NCBI RefSeq assembly: GCF_003382275.1
Contig: NZ_QTJX01000002.1
Location: forward strand, 124,001-188,000
DNA: 64,000 nt
From: Flagellimonas nanhaiensis
GTDB lineage: Bacteria; Bacteroidota; Bacteroidia; Flavobacteriales; Flavobacteriaceae
Reading direction: 5' to 3'
Part shown: positions 47,263 to 56,820 of the stretch, piece after piece
How the letters are laid out: every line of letters starts with the position of its first letter
How positions within the stretch are numbered: the stretch's first letter is position 1
Position numbers and translations under genes: made by a program
The notes under the pieces: generated by a model
Databases searched by the model: none
What the model was told of the DNA's origin: nothing
What the model saw: only the letters and a program-made list of their open reading frames with translations

Positions 47263-49286
47263 TGCGCGCCTTTAGCTTTGTGTCAATTCGGTTGACACTA
47301 TGCCTAGTCACAGGCATTCTCTTGGGCTTCTATTTGGATATAGCCCCTTACACCCCTTTCATGGCCATATTGGCTTTGCTTCCCTTGTTGTATTGGTTCA
47401 AAAAGAAACAGCCGCGGGAAGGCTTTCCCTATTTTGAGATTGTCACTGTATTGGCCACCATTCTTGTAGGAGTTTTTGTGGTGGGTATGGATAGTTCCAA
47501 GGGATTGAAAAACCATTATTCCCATCATGATTTAGGGAAAGAAAGTTTGTGGAACTTAAAGGTTAGGGAGGTATTGAAGCCCAACTCTTTTTCCCAACGT
47601 TATGTGGTTCAGGTAATCTCTAGGGATAATGAAAAATGCAATGGAAAGATGGTTTTGAACCTTCCAATTGATTCCACTGGAACAAAATATCAGGTGGATG
47701 AAGAACTATATGTTTTTTCAAAACCTGAGGATATCAAACCTCCATTGAATCCACATCAGTTCAATTACAAAGATTTCCTAAAGAAACAGGGAATCTTCCA
47801 TCAAATAAGGGTAAATCCCGAATCAGTTCTAGTCCATAACCATCACACATGGACTTTATTGGGTAAAGCTTCACGGGCTAGGGAACATATCATTTCAAAA
47901 TTAAAGAGGGAGCACTTTGGAAAAGAGGAACTAGCCGTTATCCAGGCACTATTGTTAGGGCAAAGAGATGATATTTCAGAAAGCACTTATAACGACTACG
48001 CCAACGCCGGGGCCATACATATCCTTGCTGTATCTGGCTTGCATGTAGGCATCTTGCTACTTCTATTACAGTTCGTTTTATCCCCTTTGGAACGATTGCC
48101 TAAAGGCAACACCCTCAAATTGGTGCTTATTGTGTTATTGCTTTGGGGATACGCCTTTGTGGCAGGGCTCTCTCCTTCCATCATCCGAGCAGTAACCATG
48201 TTCTCTTTTTTGGCTTATGCCCTCTATCTGAATCGACCTACAAACTCGTTCAACATTGTTGCCCTGTCCATGTTCTTTATTCTTCTGGTAAAACCTTTGA
48301 TGTTGTTCCAAGTAGGATTTCAGATGAGCTATGCCGCAGTTTTGGCCATTGTCTGGATCTATCCCAAACTTCAACGGTTCTGGCTACCTGAAAATTTTAT
48401 CGTTCGAAAAACATGGCAATTACTCTCGGTAAGTGTTGCTGCGCAATTAGGGGTTTTGCCCATCAGTCTGTTCTATTTCCATCAATTTCCCGCACTTTTC
48501 TTTATCTCCAACCTTTTGGTTATTCCTTTTTTAGGTTTGATTTTGGGCTTTGGGGTTTTAACCATTGTGTTATCGCTTTTCAATTATCTCCCTTCCTTTT
48601 TGGTCACAGGATACAATTGGACCATCAAGACCATGAACTCGGTAATAGGTTGGTTCGCCCAACAAGAAGGTTTCATCATAAAAGATATTCCTTTTGATGC
48701 TTTTCAATTGATCCTTGGGTATCTGACCATAATTGCACTAGTTATTTTTCTCTCCAAACCAAAATGGAAGACTGCTTTAGTGTTGACTTTTGGGATTGTT
48801 GGCCTTCAAGTTTGGGGCATTTGGGGGCAAATACAGCTCACAAAGAGGGAAAGTCTTTTGTTGCTCCATAAATCCAGAAATACGGTTCTCCTACATCAAA
48901 CAGGACGACATTTAGATGTTCATGCCAAAGACACTACAAATCTCAACCGTATTGTAAGGGATTATTCCATTGCGGAACGAATTCATTCCGCTTCCATCTC
49001 CGAACTGAAAAATAGCTATACGATTCATGGTAAATCATTGTATGTCATAGATAGCTTGAGTATCTATCCTGAAAACCAAAAACCCGATTTTTTACTGTTG
49101 ACCCAATCGCCAAAAATTAACCTGGAGCGCTTACTGGATTCCATTCAACCCAAAATGGTCCTTGTGGATGGTAGCAACTACAAGAGTTATGTCTTTCGCT
49201 GGAAAAAGACCTGTACCCAAAAAGAAATCCCCTTTCACGATACGCGCGAAAAGGGATTTTATGTTTTTAGTTTGGAAAAAGATTAA
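47262..49286 (+). CDS. comEC: ComEC/Rec2-family membrane protein
   Basis: The 674-residue protein has a DUF4131 N-terminal region (about 20-190), then the Competence membrane domain (about 220-500) with AVSGLHVGIL and GLSPSIIRA motifs. In ComEC this forms the DNA channel through the inner membrane. The C-terminal part after residue 520 lacks the HxHxDH zinc motif of the metallo-beta-lactamase nuclease domain found in many ComEC proteins. DNA uptake is therefore plausible but not demonstrated. It overlaps the convergent POT transporter gene by 4 bp. Confidence 0.88.
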   Translation: MRAFSFVSIRLTLCLVTGILLGFYLDIAPYTPFMAILALLPLLYWFKKKQPREGFPYFEIVTVLATILVGVFVVGMDSSKGLKNHYSHHDLGKESLWNLKVREVLKPNSFSQRYVVQVISRDNEKCNGKMVLNLPIDSTGTKYQVDEELYVFSKPEDIKPPLNPHQFNYKDFLKKQGIFHQIRVNPESVLVHNHHTWTLLGKASRAREHIISKLKREHFGKEELAVIQALLLGQRDDISESTYNDYANAGAIHILAVSGLHVGILLLLLQFVLSPLERLPKGNTLKLVLIVLLLWGYAFVAGLSPSIIRAVTMFSFLAYALYLNRPTNSFNIVALSMFFILLVKPLMLFQVGFQMSYAAVLAIVWIYPKLQRFWLPENFIVRKTWQLLSVSVAAQLGVLPISLFYFHQFPALFFISNLLVIPFLGLILGFGVLTIVLSLFNYLPSFLVTGYNWTIKTMNSVIGWFAQQEGFIIKDIPFDAFQLILGYLTIIALVIFLSKPKWKTALVLTFGIVGLQVWGIWGQIQLTKRESLLLLHKSRNTVLLHQTGRHLDVHAKDTTNLNRIVRDYSIAERIHSASISELKNSYTIHGKSLYVIDSLSIYPENQKPDFLLLTQSPKINLERLLDSIQPKMVLVDGSNYKSYVFRWKKTCTQKEIPFHDTREKGFYVFSLEKD

Positions 49287-50815
49287 TGGACGTTGCCCAT
49301 TAGTTTTTTCATTAGAGGCCCGAAAACCAAAACGATTACACCAGCCACTAAAGAATACTTAGCTATTAAGCTGAAGCCATCCAAATACACGTTCAAGGTG
49401 TCAAAACCACCCACATTGCTATCATCACTTTCAATGGCCAATTGTTTGGAGATAAACCCTACAATCTGGAAAGCATAGGCCGATGACAGAAACCAAACTC
49501 CCATCATAAAGGCCACAATGCGTTTTGGAGAAAGGTCCGTTATTTTGGAAAGTCCTACGGGAGACATGAACAGCTCTCCAACAGAAATCAAGAAATAAAG
49601 CAACAGCAAATAGGAAAAAGGCACCATTCCATTTTCATCTGCACTTCCACCACTTAAAGAAACCACGTAAAAGGCAAGGCCGGCAAAAATCAATCCCATA
49701 CCAAATTTGTACGGTGTTCTGGGGTTTAACTTCTTCCTGGCCAATTTGGTCCACATAATGGATATTGGAATAGACAAAATAACGATGAACATAGAATTCA
49801 GCGCATTGGTCTGACTGGCATTGATCAAGGACAGATTTACATTTCTAGCCGCGAAAAGAGTAATCACACTTCCGTGAAGCTCGTGAAAACCCCAAAAAAT
49901 GGTCATGAAGAACGTAATCAATAAGGCCATGAAAAGCTTTTTCCGTTCATCTGAAGTGGCCTTGATCATAATGGAGGCCATATAAACTATAACAGCTACA
50001 CCAATCACATAAAACAGGAGATTGACAATATTGGTATCTTCAAAAGCAGTGCCCTCACCTCCTAATGATTTATAGGAATACAGCAAAAAAGCAATCAATG
50101 GAGCCGATAAAAAGGCCAATAATCTAACCAAATTATGCTGCGGAAGTCCCATGACTTTTTTCTCGTATACTTCCATACTCGGGGGTTTTCCTCCTTCTCC
50201 AAATACGTTCTTTTTTATTCCGCTCCAGAAGAACAAAAGTCCGGTTAACATTCCTATACCGGCCAATCCAAACCCGTAATGCCATCCATAGGTTTGACCC
50301 AACCAACCGCAAAGCAATGGGGAAATGAAGCCTCCAATATTTATTCCCATATAGAATATGGTAAACCCAGAGTCTTTTCTTGGATCGCCATCTTTATATA
50401 ATGTCCCAACAAAGGTTGATATGTTAGGCTTAAAAAAACCGTTTCCTACAATAATGAAGGCCAAGGCCAAAAAGAAAGCGATATTGTTTTCGATCGCCAA
50501 CACAAAATGGCCCAAGGCCATTAAAATACCTCCTAAAAATATGGAGGCCCGCATTCCTAAAATGGAATCGGATATTTTACCCCCTATTACCGTAGATGCA
50601 TATACCAATGACCCATATGAGGCGTAAACTGCAGCAGCAGCATAATCCCTAGTAGACAGGGCCTCGAATATGACATTGACCATGTAGAGCGTGAGCAAGG
50701 CACGCATTCCATAGAAACTAAAACGCTCCCACAATTCGGCGAAAAAGAGGTAAAAGAGGCCTTGCGGGTGACCCAGAAGGGTCTTTTCGTTGGCAGGTTT
50801 TACAATATCTGACAT
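49283..50815 (-). CDS. proton-dependent oligopeptide transporter (POT/PTR2 family)
   Basis: The 510-residue protein has about 12-14 membrane helices and POT family motifs: the ELWERFSFYGMRALL segment (ExxERFxYYG type) in the first helix and FYMGINIGGFISP further on. It imports di- and tripeptides with protons. It is 17 bp downstream of a DPP-IV type peptidase gene, so peptides released outside could be imported by its product. Confidence 0.94.
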   Translation of the reverse strand: MSDIVKPANEKTLLGHPQGLFYLFFAELWERFSFYGMRALLTLYMVNVIFEALSTRDYAAAAVYASYGSLVYASTVIGGKISDSILGMRASIFLGGILMALGHFVLAIENNIAFFLALAFIIVGNGFFKPNISTFVGTLYKDGDPRKDSGFTIFYMGINIGGFISPLLCGWLGQTYGWHYGFGLAGIGMLTGLLFFWSGIKKNVFGEGGKPPSMEVYEKKVMGLPQHNLVRLLAFLSAPLIAFLLYSYKSLGGEGTAFEDTNIVNLLFYVIGVAVIVYMASIMIKATSDERKKLFMALLITFFMTIFWGFHELHGSVITLFAARNVNLSLINASQTNALNSMFIVILSIPISIMWTKLARKKLNPRTPYKFGMGLIFAGLAFYVVSLSGGSADENGMVPFSYLLLLYFLISVGELFMSPVGLSKITDLSPKRIVAFMMGVWFLSSAYAFQIVGFISKQLAIESDDSNVGGFDTLNVYLDGFSLIAKYSLVAGVIVLVFGPLMKKLMGNVH

Positions 50816-50832
50816 ATATTTTTAAAGTTTGG

Positions 50833-53031
50833 TTACAAATTTTCCTTGATGAAGTTGGTCATCTTCGTGAACAGGTGCAATCTGGTGTTGCCTCCATAAA
50901 TGCCATGGTTTTTATCAGGATAAATAGCCCAGTCAAAAGGTTTATTGGCCTGTACCAAAGCTTCGATCATACGCATGGTGTTCTGTACGTGCACATTGTC
51001 ATCCCCCGAACCGTGTACCAACAAGTATTTGCCTTTCAACAGTTCTGGATAATTAAACGGAGACTCATTATCATAGCCTTCTGGATTTTCCTGAGGGGTT
51101 CTCAAAAAACGCTCGGTGTAAATAGTATCGTAAAATCTCCACGAAGTTACCGGCGCCACGGCTATGGCCATTTCAAATGTATCATTTCCTTTGAGCAAGC
51201 AATTGGTACTCATGTGTCCACCAAAGCTCCATCCCCAAATTCCGGTTCTGTTTTCATCCACATAAGGTAGTTCACTCAATTTTTTGGCCGCCGCAATTTG
51301 GTCTTCCGTCTCATATTTGACCAAGTTGAGATAGGTCACTTTTTTAAAGTCTCTTCCTTTGTACCCAGTTCCACGGCCGTCTACACAAACCACAATATAA
51401 CCTTCTGAAGCGAGCATTTCATGCCAATAATCATTACTCCCCAACCATCTGTTGGCAACCTGTTGCGACCCTGGCCCACTATACTGAAACATTAAAAGTG
51501 GGTATTTTTTATTAGGGTCAAAATCTTTTGGTTTCATCATCCACATGTTCAGATCATTTCCATTGATGTTGATGGTGGAGAATTCCTTCGGAACTATGTC
51601 GTACCCTTCCAATTTGTTCAACAGGGCACTATTGTCCTTGATCAACCTTCCTTTGGAAATCAATTCATTGTCCTCATTAAAATCCTTCATTCTTTTTCCC
51701 TTGGCAACCCTGTGCAAGGTAAATTCGTAAGGGGTAGTGGCATTTGAAAAGGTGTTGATATAGTAGGTATAATCGGCACTGAAAGCCGCTGAATTAGTTC
51801 CTGTTTTGTTGCTCAGCCTCTTTTTGTCCTTCCCAGAAGTTGAGATACTGTAAACATCTCTGTTAATAGAGCCATTTTCAACAGATTGATAGTAAATCTT
51901 ATCATTGGACTGGTCGTATCCGTAGTACGAAGTAACCTCCCAAAGGCCCTTGGTAATCTGGGTTTTTAGCTTACCATCCTTTTTATGGAGGTACAAGTGA
52001 TTGTACCCATCCATCTCACTGGTCCAAATAAAGCTATCATCTGACAGGAAGGTTAAATCATCATCAATATCCACATAGGCCTTGTCCTTTTCTTCCAATA
52101 GCAGTGATACGGTATTGTTCTTGGCATCAATAGAATGTAATTTTAAATGATTTTGATGTCTATTGATGGTCTGCACGCTCAAATGATCAGGACTGTTCAT
52201 CCACTTAATTCTTGGGATGTAATAGGCATCACCCAAATTCACATCTGAGATGTTCCCTGAAGCCACATCCAACATATGCAAGGTTACTTTTGAGTTTTCT
52301 TCACCTGCCTTTGGATATTTAAACTCGTATTGATAAGGATAAAGATTCTGTCCGTAGATGTCCATTGAAAAATGGGGCACATTGGTCTCATCAAATCGTA
52401 AAAAGGCAATTTTGGTGCCATCACTGTTCCATTCAAATGCCCTTACAAATGCAAACTCTTCTTCATACACCCAATCTGTAACACCATTTATAATGGTCCC
52501 TTTGTTGCCATCTTGGGTCACCTGTTGGGTTGTTTGTGAAGCAACATCAAAAATGAAAAGATTATTTTCCAGCACATAGGCTACTTTGGTTCCATCTGGA
52601 GAAAGTAATGGTTCTTGTATTTTAATGTCCGATACCTTGGTGACGGACTTGGAAGCGACATCGTATACATAATAAATTCCCAGTCGAGAACGCCTAAATA
52701 TGGGCTCAACTTCCGTGGCCAAGACTATCTTTGACTCATCTTCACTAAAAGTATAGGAAGTAAAAAATGGAATTTCATTCGAAGAGGCCACAATAGTCTC
52801 CACTTTTTCCAAGGATTCGTAATCGTATTTGTCCAAGCTACTGGAACGTGGTGAACGATTAAAATTAAGAATGGTGTATTGTTTCCCATCTTTCATGGAC
52901 CTAAGCACGTCCATGTATTCTGTTCTAAATTCCCCTCCCCAAATTTCTTCAAGGGTCAATTTTTTCTTCTGGGCTATTGAAAGGGTCAAAAATCCGAAAA
53001 TGGCAAGGAACAGGAGGAACTGTTTGTTCAT
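50833..53031 (-). CDS. S9 family dipeptidyl peptidase IV-type peptidase
   Basis: The 732-residue protein has a signal peptide (residues 1-20), an N-terminal eight-bladed propeller (DPPIV_N) and a C-terminal alpha/beta hydrolase. The nucleophile is S602 in GWSFGG, with the aspartate in GSGDDNVH and the histidine in KNHGIYGG; the E-E pair in VYEEEFAF matches the DPP-IV N-terminus-binding motif. It removes Xaa-Pro/Ala dipeptides from peptides in the periplasm. It forms an operon with the POT transporter gene. Confidence 0.94.
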   Translation of the reverse strand: MNKQFLLFLAIFGFLTLSIAQKKKLTLEEIWGGEFRTEYMDVLRSMKDGKQYTILNFNRSPRSSSLDKYDYESLEKVETIVASSNEIPFFTSYTFSEDESKIVLATEVEPIFRRSRLGIYYVYDVASKSVTKVSDIKIQEPLLSPDGTKVAYVLENNLFIFDVASQTTQQVTQDGNKGTIINGVTDWVYEEEFAFVRAFEWNSDGTKIAFLRFDETNVPHFSMDIYGQNLYPYQYEFKYPKAGEENSKVTLHMLDVASGNISDVNLGDAYYIPRIKWMNSPDHLSVQTINRHQNHLKLHSIDAKNNTVSLLLEEKDKAYVDIDDDLTFLSDDSFIWTSEMDGYNHLYLHKKDGKLKTQITKGLWEVTSYYGYDQSNDKIYYQSVENGSINRDVYSISTSGKDKKRLSNKTGTNSAAFSADYTYYINTFSNATTPYEFTLHRVAKGKRMKDFNEDNELISKGRLIKDNSALLNKLEGYDIVPKEFSTININGNDLNMWMMKPKDFDPNKKYPLLMFQYSGPGSQQVANRWLGSNDYWHEMLASEGYIVVCVDGRGTGYKGRDFKKVTYLNLVKYETEDQIAAAKKLSELPYVDENRTGIWGWSFGGHMSTNCLLKGNDTFEMAIAVAPVTSWRFYDTIYTERFLRTPQENPEGYDNESPFNYPELLKGKYLLVHGSGDDNVHVQNTMRMIEALVQANKPFDWAIYPDKNHGIYGGNTRLHLFTKMTNFIKENL

Positions 53032-53156
53032 GTATTAAAAAATTGATTAAAAACTGTCAAGTTTACTAATATTTATTCAAAAAATAAACTTTGATGTTAC
53101 AATTGCAACAATAATTGGATCAGAAACCCGTGCCAAAATCACCATTGTTGATAGAG

Positions 53157-53188
53157 TTGATCCCAAAGTTCCATTATCCGTATATTTG
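53157..53188 (+). promoter_or_regulatory. flavobacterial promoter of the HMG-CoA reductase gene
   Basis: TTG at 53157-53159, a 21-base spacer and TATATTTG at 53181-53188 give an exact TTG-N17-23-TAnnTTTG match. The ATG is 19 bases after the -7 box, so the leader is short. Confidence 0.78.
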
Positions 53189-53207
53189 AATCCTTTAACC
53201 AAGCACT

Positions 53208-54524
53208 ATGAACACTCCCGTTGAAGGGTTTTCTAAACTTTCCAAAGAAGAGAAGATAGATTGGATCGCCAACAATTGTACCAAGGACCCCAAGGTCACA
53301 AAATTGCTGTTGGAACAGTATTGGAATCCTGACCCAGAGATTCAAAAAAAACACGATGAGTTCATAGAAAATACCATTTCCAATTACTATTTGCCGTTTG
53401 CTGTTGCCCCAAATTTTTTAATCAATGACAAGCTCTACGCCATTCCAATGGCCATTGAGGAGAGCTCTGTTGTGGCCGCGGCCAGCAAAGCTGCCAAATA
53501 TTGGTTGCAGAGAGGCGGTTTCAAAGCTGAAGTTGTAGGGACTGAAAAAGTTGGGCAAGTTCATTTTATGTTCCATGGCGACACCAAAAAGCTCCAGAGG
53601 TTTTTTGACGACCTGAAACCTTCACTTCTAGAAAGCACCGCTTCGATTACGAAGAATATGGAAAAACGTGGTGGTGGGATCAAAAATATTGAGCTCCGGG
53701 ATTTGAGTGACAAAGTAAAAGGCTACCATCAATTGCACTGCACTTTTGAGACCTTGGATGCCATGGGAGCCAATTTTATCAATTCCTGTTTAGAACAGTT
53801 CGCCAAAACGCTAAAGGAGAAAGCAAGTACCTGCGAAGATTTTACATCCAAAGAAAAGGATATTGAGGTGGTGATGAGCATTTTGTCCAATTACGTTCCC
53901 AATTGTTTGGTCAGGGCCGAGGTTAGCTGCCCCGTTTCCGCCTTGGACGAAGATGACCTTCCTGCTGATGTCTTTGCAGAAAAAATGGTACAGGCCGTTG
54001 AAATTGCCAAAGTAGAACCCTACAGGGCTGTAACCCACAACAAAGGGGTCATGAACGGAATTGATGCAGTAATTCTTGCAACCGGAAATGATTTTAGAGC
54101 TGTGGAAGCTGGGGTGCACGCGTATGCATCCAAACAGGGAAGCTATTCCAGCTTGACGCATGCCTCCATTGAAGATGGAGTTTTCAAATTCTGGATAGAG
54201 GTCCCTTTGGCCCTGGGTACTGTAGGGGGTTTGACCTCATTACATCCGCTGGTGAAATTGGCTTTGGAAATCCTTCAAAATCCATCCGCCAAAGAATTGA
54301 TGCAAATTGTGGCCGTAGCTGGACTTGCGCAAAATTTTGCAGCACTTCGCTCCTTGGTTACCACAGGCATCCAAAAAGGACATATGAAAATGCATTTGCT
54401 GAACATGCTCAACCAAATGGGCGCTACGGAGAGTGAAAAGAAACAGCTGGTGCAGTACTTTAAGAACAATACAGTGACCAATGCATCGGTAAAGGAGGCC
54501 TTGCAAAAGATTCAATCGCAATAA
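53208..54524 (+). CDS. mvaA: class II (degradative-type) hydroxymethylglutaryl-CoA reductase
   Basis: The 438-residue enzyme interconverts HMG-CoA and mevalonate. Motifs of the class II form include IPMAIEESSVVAAASKAA (with the catalytic glutamate), the ATGNDFRAVEAG segment, and a C-terminal flap with a histidine region. Although named degradative, class II enzymes in flavobacteria are thought to feed isoprenoid synthesis. The next gene (GHMP kinase) starts on the last base of its stop codon (TAATG), so both are coupled in one operon behind a consensus promoter. Confidence 0.93.
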   Translation: MNTPVEGFSKLSKEEKIDWIANNCTKDPKVTKLLLEQYWNPDPEIQKKHDEFIENTISNYYLPFAVAPNFLINDKLYAIPMAIEESSVVAAASKAAKYWLQRGGFKAEVVGTEKVGQVHFMFHGDTKKLQRFFDDLKPSLLESTASITKNMEKRGGGIKNIELRDLSDKVKGYHQLHCTFETLDAMGANFINSCLEQFAKTLKEKASTCEDFTSKEKDIEVVMSILSNYVPNCLVRAEVSCPVSALDEDDLPADVFAEKMVQAVEIAKVEPYRAVTHNKGVMNGIDAVILATGNDFRAVEAGVHAYASKQGSYSSLTHASIEDGVFKFWIEVPLALGTVGGLTSLHPLVKLALEILQNPSAKELMQIVAVAGLAQNFAALRSLVTTGIQKGHMKMHLLNMLNQMGATESEKKQLVQYFKNNTVTNASVKEALQKIQSQ

Positions 54525-55450
54525 TGCAAAAAGAGTTTTACAGCAACGGTAAATTGCTGCTCTCTGGGGAGTATGCCATCTTAGATGGCGCTTTGGGGTT
54601 GGCCATTCCCACCAAATATGGACAATCTCTTAAAGTTTCTTCCAATTCCTCCAAAACTTTGCAATGGACAAGCCTTGATGAAAACAATCAGGTTTGGTTT
54701 CGTGGAGAGTTTGATTTGGAACATTTCGCGCCCCTATCTACTTCTAATCAGGAGGTATGCAAAACACTATCTGGTCTGTTGTTGCAGGCCAGAATTCAAA
54801 ACCCCGATTTTCTTTTAAATCAACAAGGCATCCAGGTTGAAACCAAGCTTGATTTTCCAAGGGCTTGGGGCCTGGGTACGTCTTCCACCCTCATCAACAA
54901 CTTGGCCCAATGGGCACAGGTGGATGCTTATCAGCTTTTATGGAACGCCTTTGGCGGAAGTGGTTATGACATTGCCTGTGCACAAAATGATACCCCAATT
55001 ACCTATCAACTAAAAGATGGGGTTCCTTGTGTAGAAAACGTCCAGTTTACACCAGCATTTCGAGATTCTCTCTATTTTATCTATCTCAATCAAAAACAAA
55101 GCAGCAAGCAGGCCATTGCCAATTACAGAGCGCAAAAATTTGATAAGGCCGATTTGATAAAGCAAATATCTTCGATAACCCAGAAAATGATTTCGGTCTC
55201 TTCTTTGGGAGAGTTTGAAAATTTGATGGAAAAACACGAAGAACTGCTATCCAAAATTCTAGGTATTTCTACGGTTAAGTCCCAGATATTTCCGGATTAC
55301 CCAGGAGCCATTAAAAGTCTAGGCGCATGGGGTGGGGATTTTGTAATGGCGACCTCTGAAAAGAATCCCGAGATATACTTTCAAAAAAAAGGGTTTCATA
55401 CTGTGATTCCAATTTCAGAAATGCTATTGAATAACCCTCACGTTAATTAA
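54524..55450 (+). CDS. GYDIA-family GHMP kinase, probable mevalonate-pathway kinase
   Basis: The 308-residue protein has the GHMP kinase phosphate loop GLGTSS (116-121) and the family tag GYDIA at 147-151, plus an N-terminal GKLLLSGEYAIL typical of mevalonate and phosphomevalonate kinases. Phosphorylation of mevalonate or a derivative is expected by context with HMG-CoA reductase; the exact substrate is not proven for this family. It overlaps the reductase gene by one base. Confidence 0.88.
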   Translation: MQKEFYSNGKLLLSGEYAILDGALGLAIPTKYGQSLKVSSNSSKTLQWTSLDENNQVWFRGEFDLEHFAPLSTSNQEVCKTLSGLLLQARIQNPDFLLNQQGIQVETKLDFPRAWGLGTSSTLINNLAQWAQVDAYQLLWNAFGGSGYDIACAQNDTPITYQLKDGVPCVENVQFTPAFRDSLYFIYLNQKQSSKQAIANYRAQKFDKADLIKQISSITQKMISVSSLGEFENLMEKHEELLSKILGISTVKSQIFPDYPGAIKSLGAWGGDFVMATSEKNPEIYFQKKGFHTVIPISEMLLNNPHVN

Positions 55451-55546
55451 GTATTTTTCAGCAATCCTTATTTCGACTTAAACCATACCTCCTAAATAGG
55501 TTTTTGTTTTCCTATGACAATGGGTAAAAAATTGTGATTTGACCTT

Positions 55547-55579
55547 CATACATAAATTCATATAGGGCATCCGTCAATT
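55547..55579. promoter_or_regulatory. candidate operator in front of the AraC-family gene
   Basis: CATACATAAATT at 55547-55558 is followed by CATCCGTCAATT at 55568-55579, a 21-bp period with a shared ATAG spacer. The whole element matches the one at 1645-1677 at 26 of 33 positions. It ends 35 bp before the ATG at 55615 and 56 bp before the alternative ATG at 55636, the latter being close to the 58-bp distance at the Kelch gene. Confidence 0.45.
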
Positions 55580-55614
55580 GAAATAGGCGGTCACTTATCC
55601 TTTTTTGCATTTTA

Positions 55615-56322
55615 ATGACATTAAAGAGCCCTATTATGTCTTCTGAGAGTACCAGTTACTATTCCTCTCCTATTTTGGAGTTCCTGAATTCACTTTTACA
55701 CTTTAAAAGGAAAAATGTTCTGAACAAATATAAACTGCTGTTACTTTTTTTGACTCTTTTTTGTAGTACAACCTTTATCATTCTCTATAGTTGGATGAAA
55801 TCTGAAGGTGAAATTGATCTAACCTTAACCTGCACCCATATATTACAATTGCTTCTCTACGGTTTTGTTTTTTATCTATTGTTCAAGAAAACTGATATAT
55901 TAAACAATGAACAAAATGATTTGGCATCTTCATCCAAAAAACATTCAAAATACGAGAAAACAGGTCTTTCAGAGGCTTTTTCCCAAGAGCTAAAAAGTAA
56001 GTTGGAGTATATGATGAATACCAAAAAATTATATCTGAAGCACAATCTTAAACTTGATGATATTGCCGAAGCCCTAGATGTTTCCAGGCATCATGCCTCT
56101 CAAGTAATAAATGCAAATTTCAGCATGAATTTTCATGACTTTATAAATTCGCATAGAATTGAAGATGCCAAAAACAAACTAAGTTCTGGTTTTGCTGATT
56201 CGTCAGATTCAATTTCAGATATTGCTTATCAATGTGGCTTCAACAATAGAGTTTCATTCTACAAGGCTTTTAGGAAGGTTACCCATAGTACTCCAACGGA
56301 ATACATGGTAAAAACTACCTAA
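55615..56322 (+). CDS. membrane-anchored AraC-family transcriptional regulator
   Basis: The 235-residue protein has two hydrophobic segments at about residues 40-60 and 70-90 and a C-terminal AraC/XylS DNA-binding domain (about 130-235) with two helix-turn-helix motifs (LKLDDIAEALDVSRHHASQ and SISDIAYQCGFNNRVSFYKAF). It has no periplasmic sensor domain of note, so the signal may be in the membrane. Starts at 55615 and 55636 are both possible. It is followed by a decayed gene on the other strand and then by a susC/susD operon on the same strand, which it may control. Confidence 0.85.
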   Translation: MTLKSPIMSSESTSYYSSPILEFLNSLLHFKRKNVLNKYKLLLLFLTLFCSTTFIILYSWMKSEGEIDLTLTCTHILQLLLYGFVFYLLFKKTDILNNEQNDLASSSKKHSKYEKTGLSEAFSQELKSKLEYMMNTKKLYLKHNLKLDDIAEALDVSRHHASQVINANFSMNFHDFINSHRIEDAKNKLSSGFADSSDSISDIAYQCGFNNRVSFYKAFRKVTHSTPTEYMVKTT

Positions 56323-56775
56323 TCTCATATTTTTCCATTAGAATTTTTTCTACCAACAGCTCAAAAGAGTTAGCTTTTCTATTGTATTCTTCTGTAGAAT
56401 TCCAGCTATATATGTGTTCTTTCCAGTGTTGACGAATTTCTGGCACATGGCAGGTTCTCCAATAAAGTTAAACGAATCCAAAAAACCTATCGGTATGCCT
56501 TGACTTCCTATAAAATTGCCATTGTTTTTATTATCATGAATCTTTCTATACAAAGCTTTAAAAAAGATTCCCTCTGCATGTTAATGTCAACTTTGTTCGG
56601 CAATTCGTAAAGGTTCTTAAGCCTTAACAAAGTGCGCGTCTTCTTTTGCTTTTTTTGCTGAGCAATCCACAGGGGTGGGGGCTCTAAAACTTACTTCTTT
56701 CCAGTATTCGGTTTTGATTTACAGATACCGGAAGATTATTTGAATTAGCTAACAAAATATAGGATTTATCCCCCT
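56315..56775 (-). pseudogene. frameshifted remnant of an unidentified gene
   Basis: This 500-bp gap has no intact gene, but minus-strand reading in shifting frames gives protein-like pieces in a consistent order. They include LLANSNNLPVSVNQNRI, then WKEVSFRAPTPVDCSAKK, then KNLYELPNKVDINMQRESF, then RKIHDNKNNGNFIGSQG, and finally a C-terminal piece with RQHWKEHIYSWNSTEEY ending at a stop at 56315-56317. At least four frame changes lie near 56690, 56620, 56560 and 56455. I do not recognise the family. The end overlaps the last codons of the AraC gene. No gene-like signal is visible between 56775 and 56820, apart from the AT-rich run before susC. Confidence 0.5.
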
Positions 56776-56820
56776 CCCTGCTTGGATACACTAACTAACT
56801 TTTAATTCATTATTTTTTTT

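Noticed and set aside
56350..56553. A 67-codon minus-strand frame in the AraC-susC gap as a real gene
   Set aside because: It is only one piece of a longer frameshifted remnant and begins inside it; it has no independent start signal or family match.
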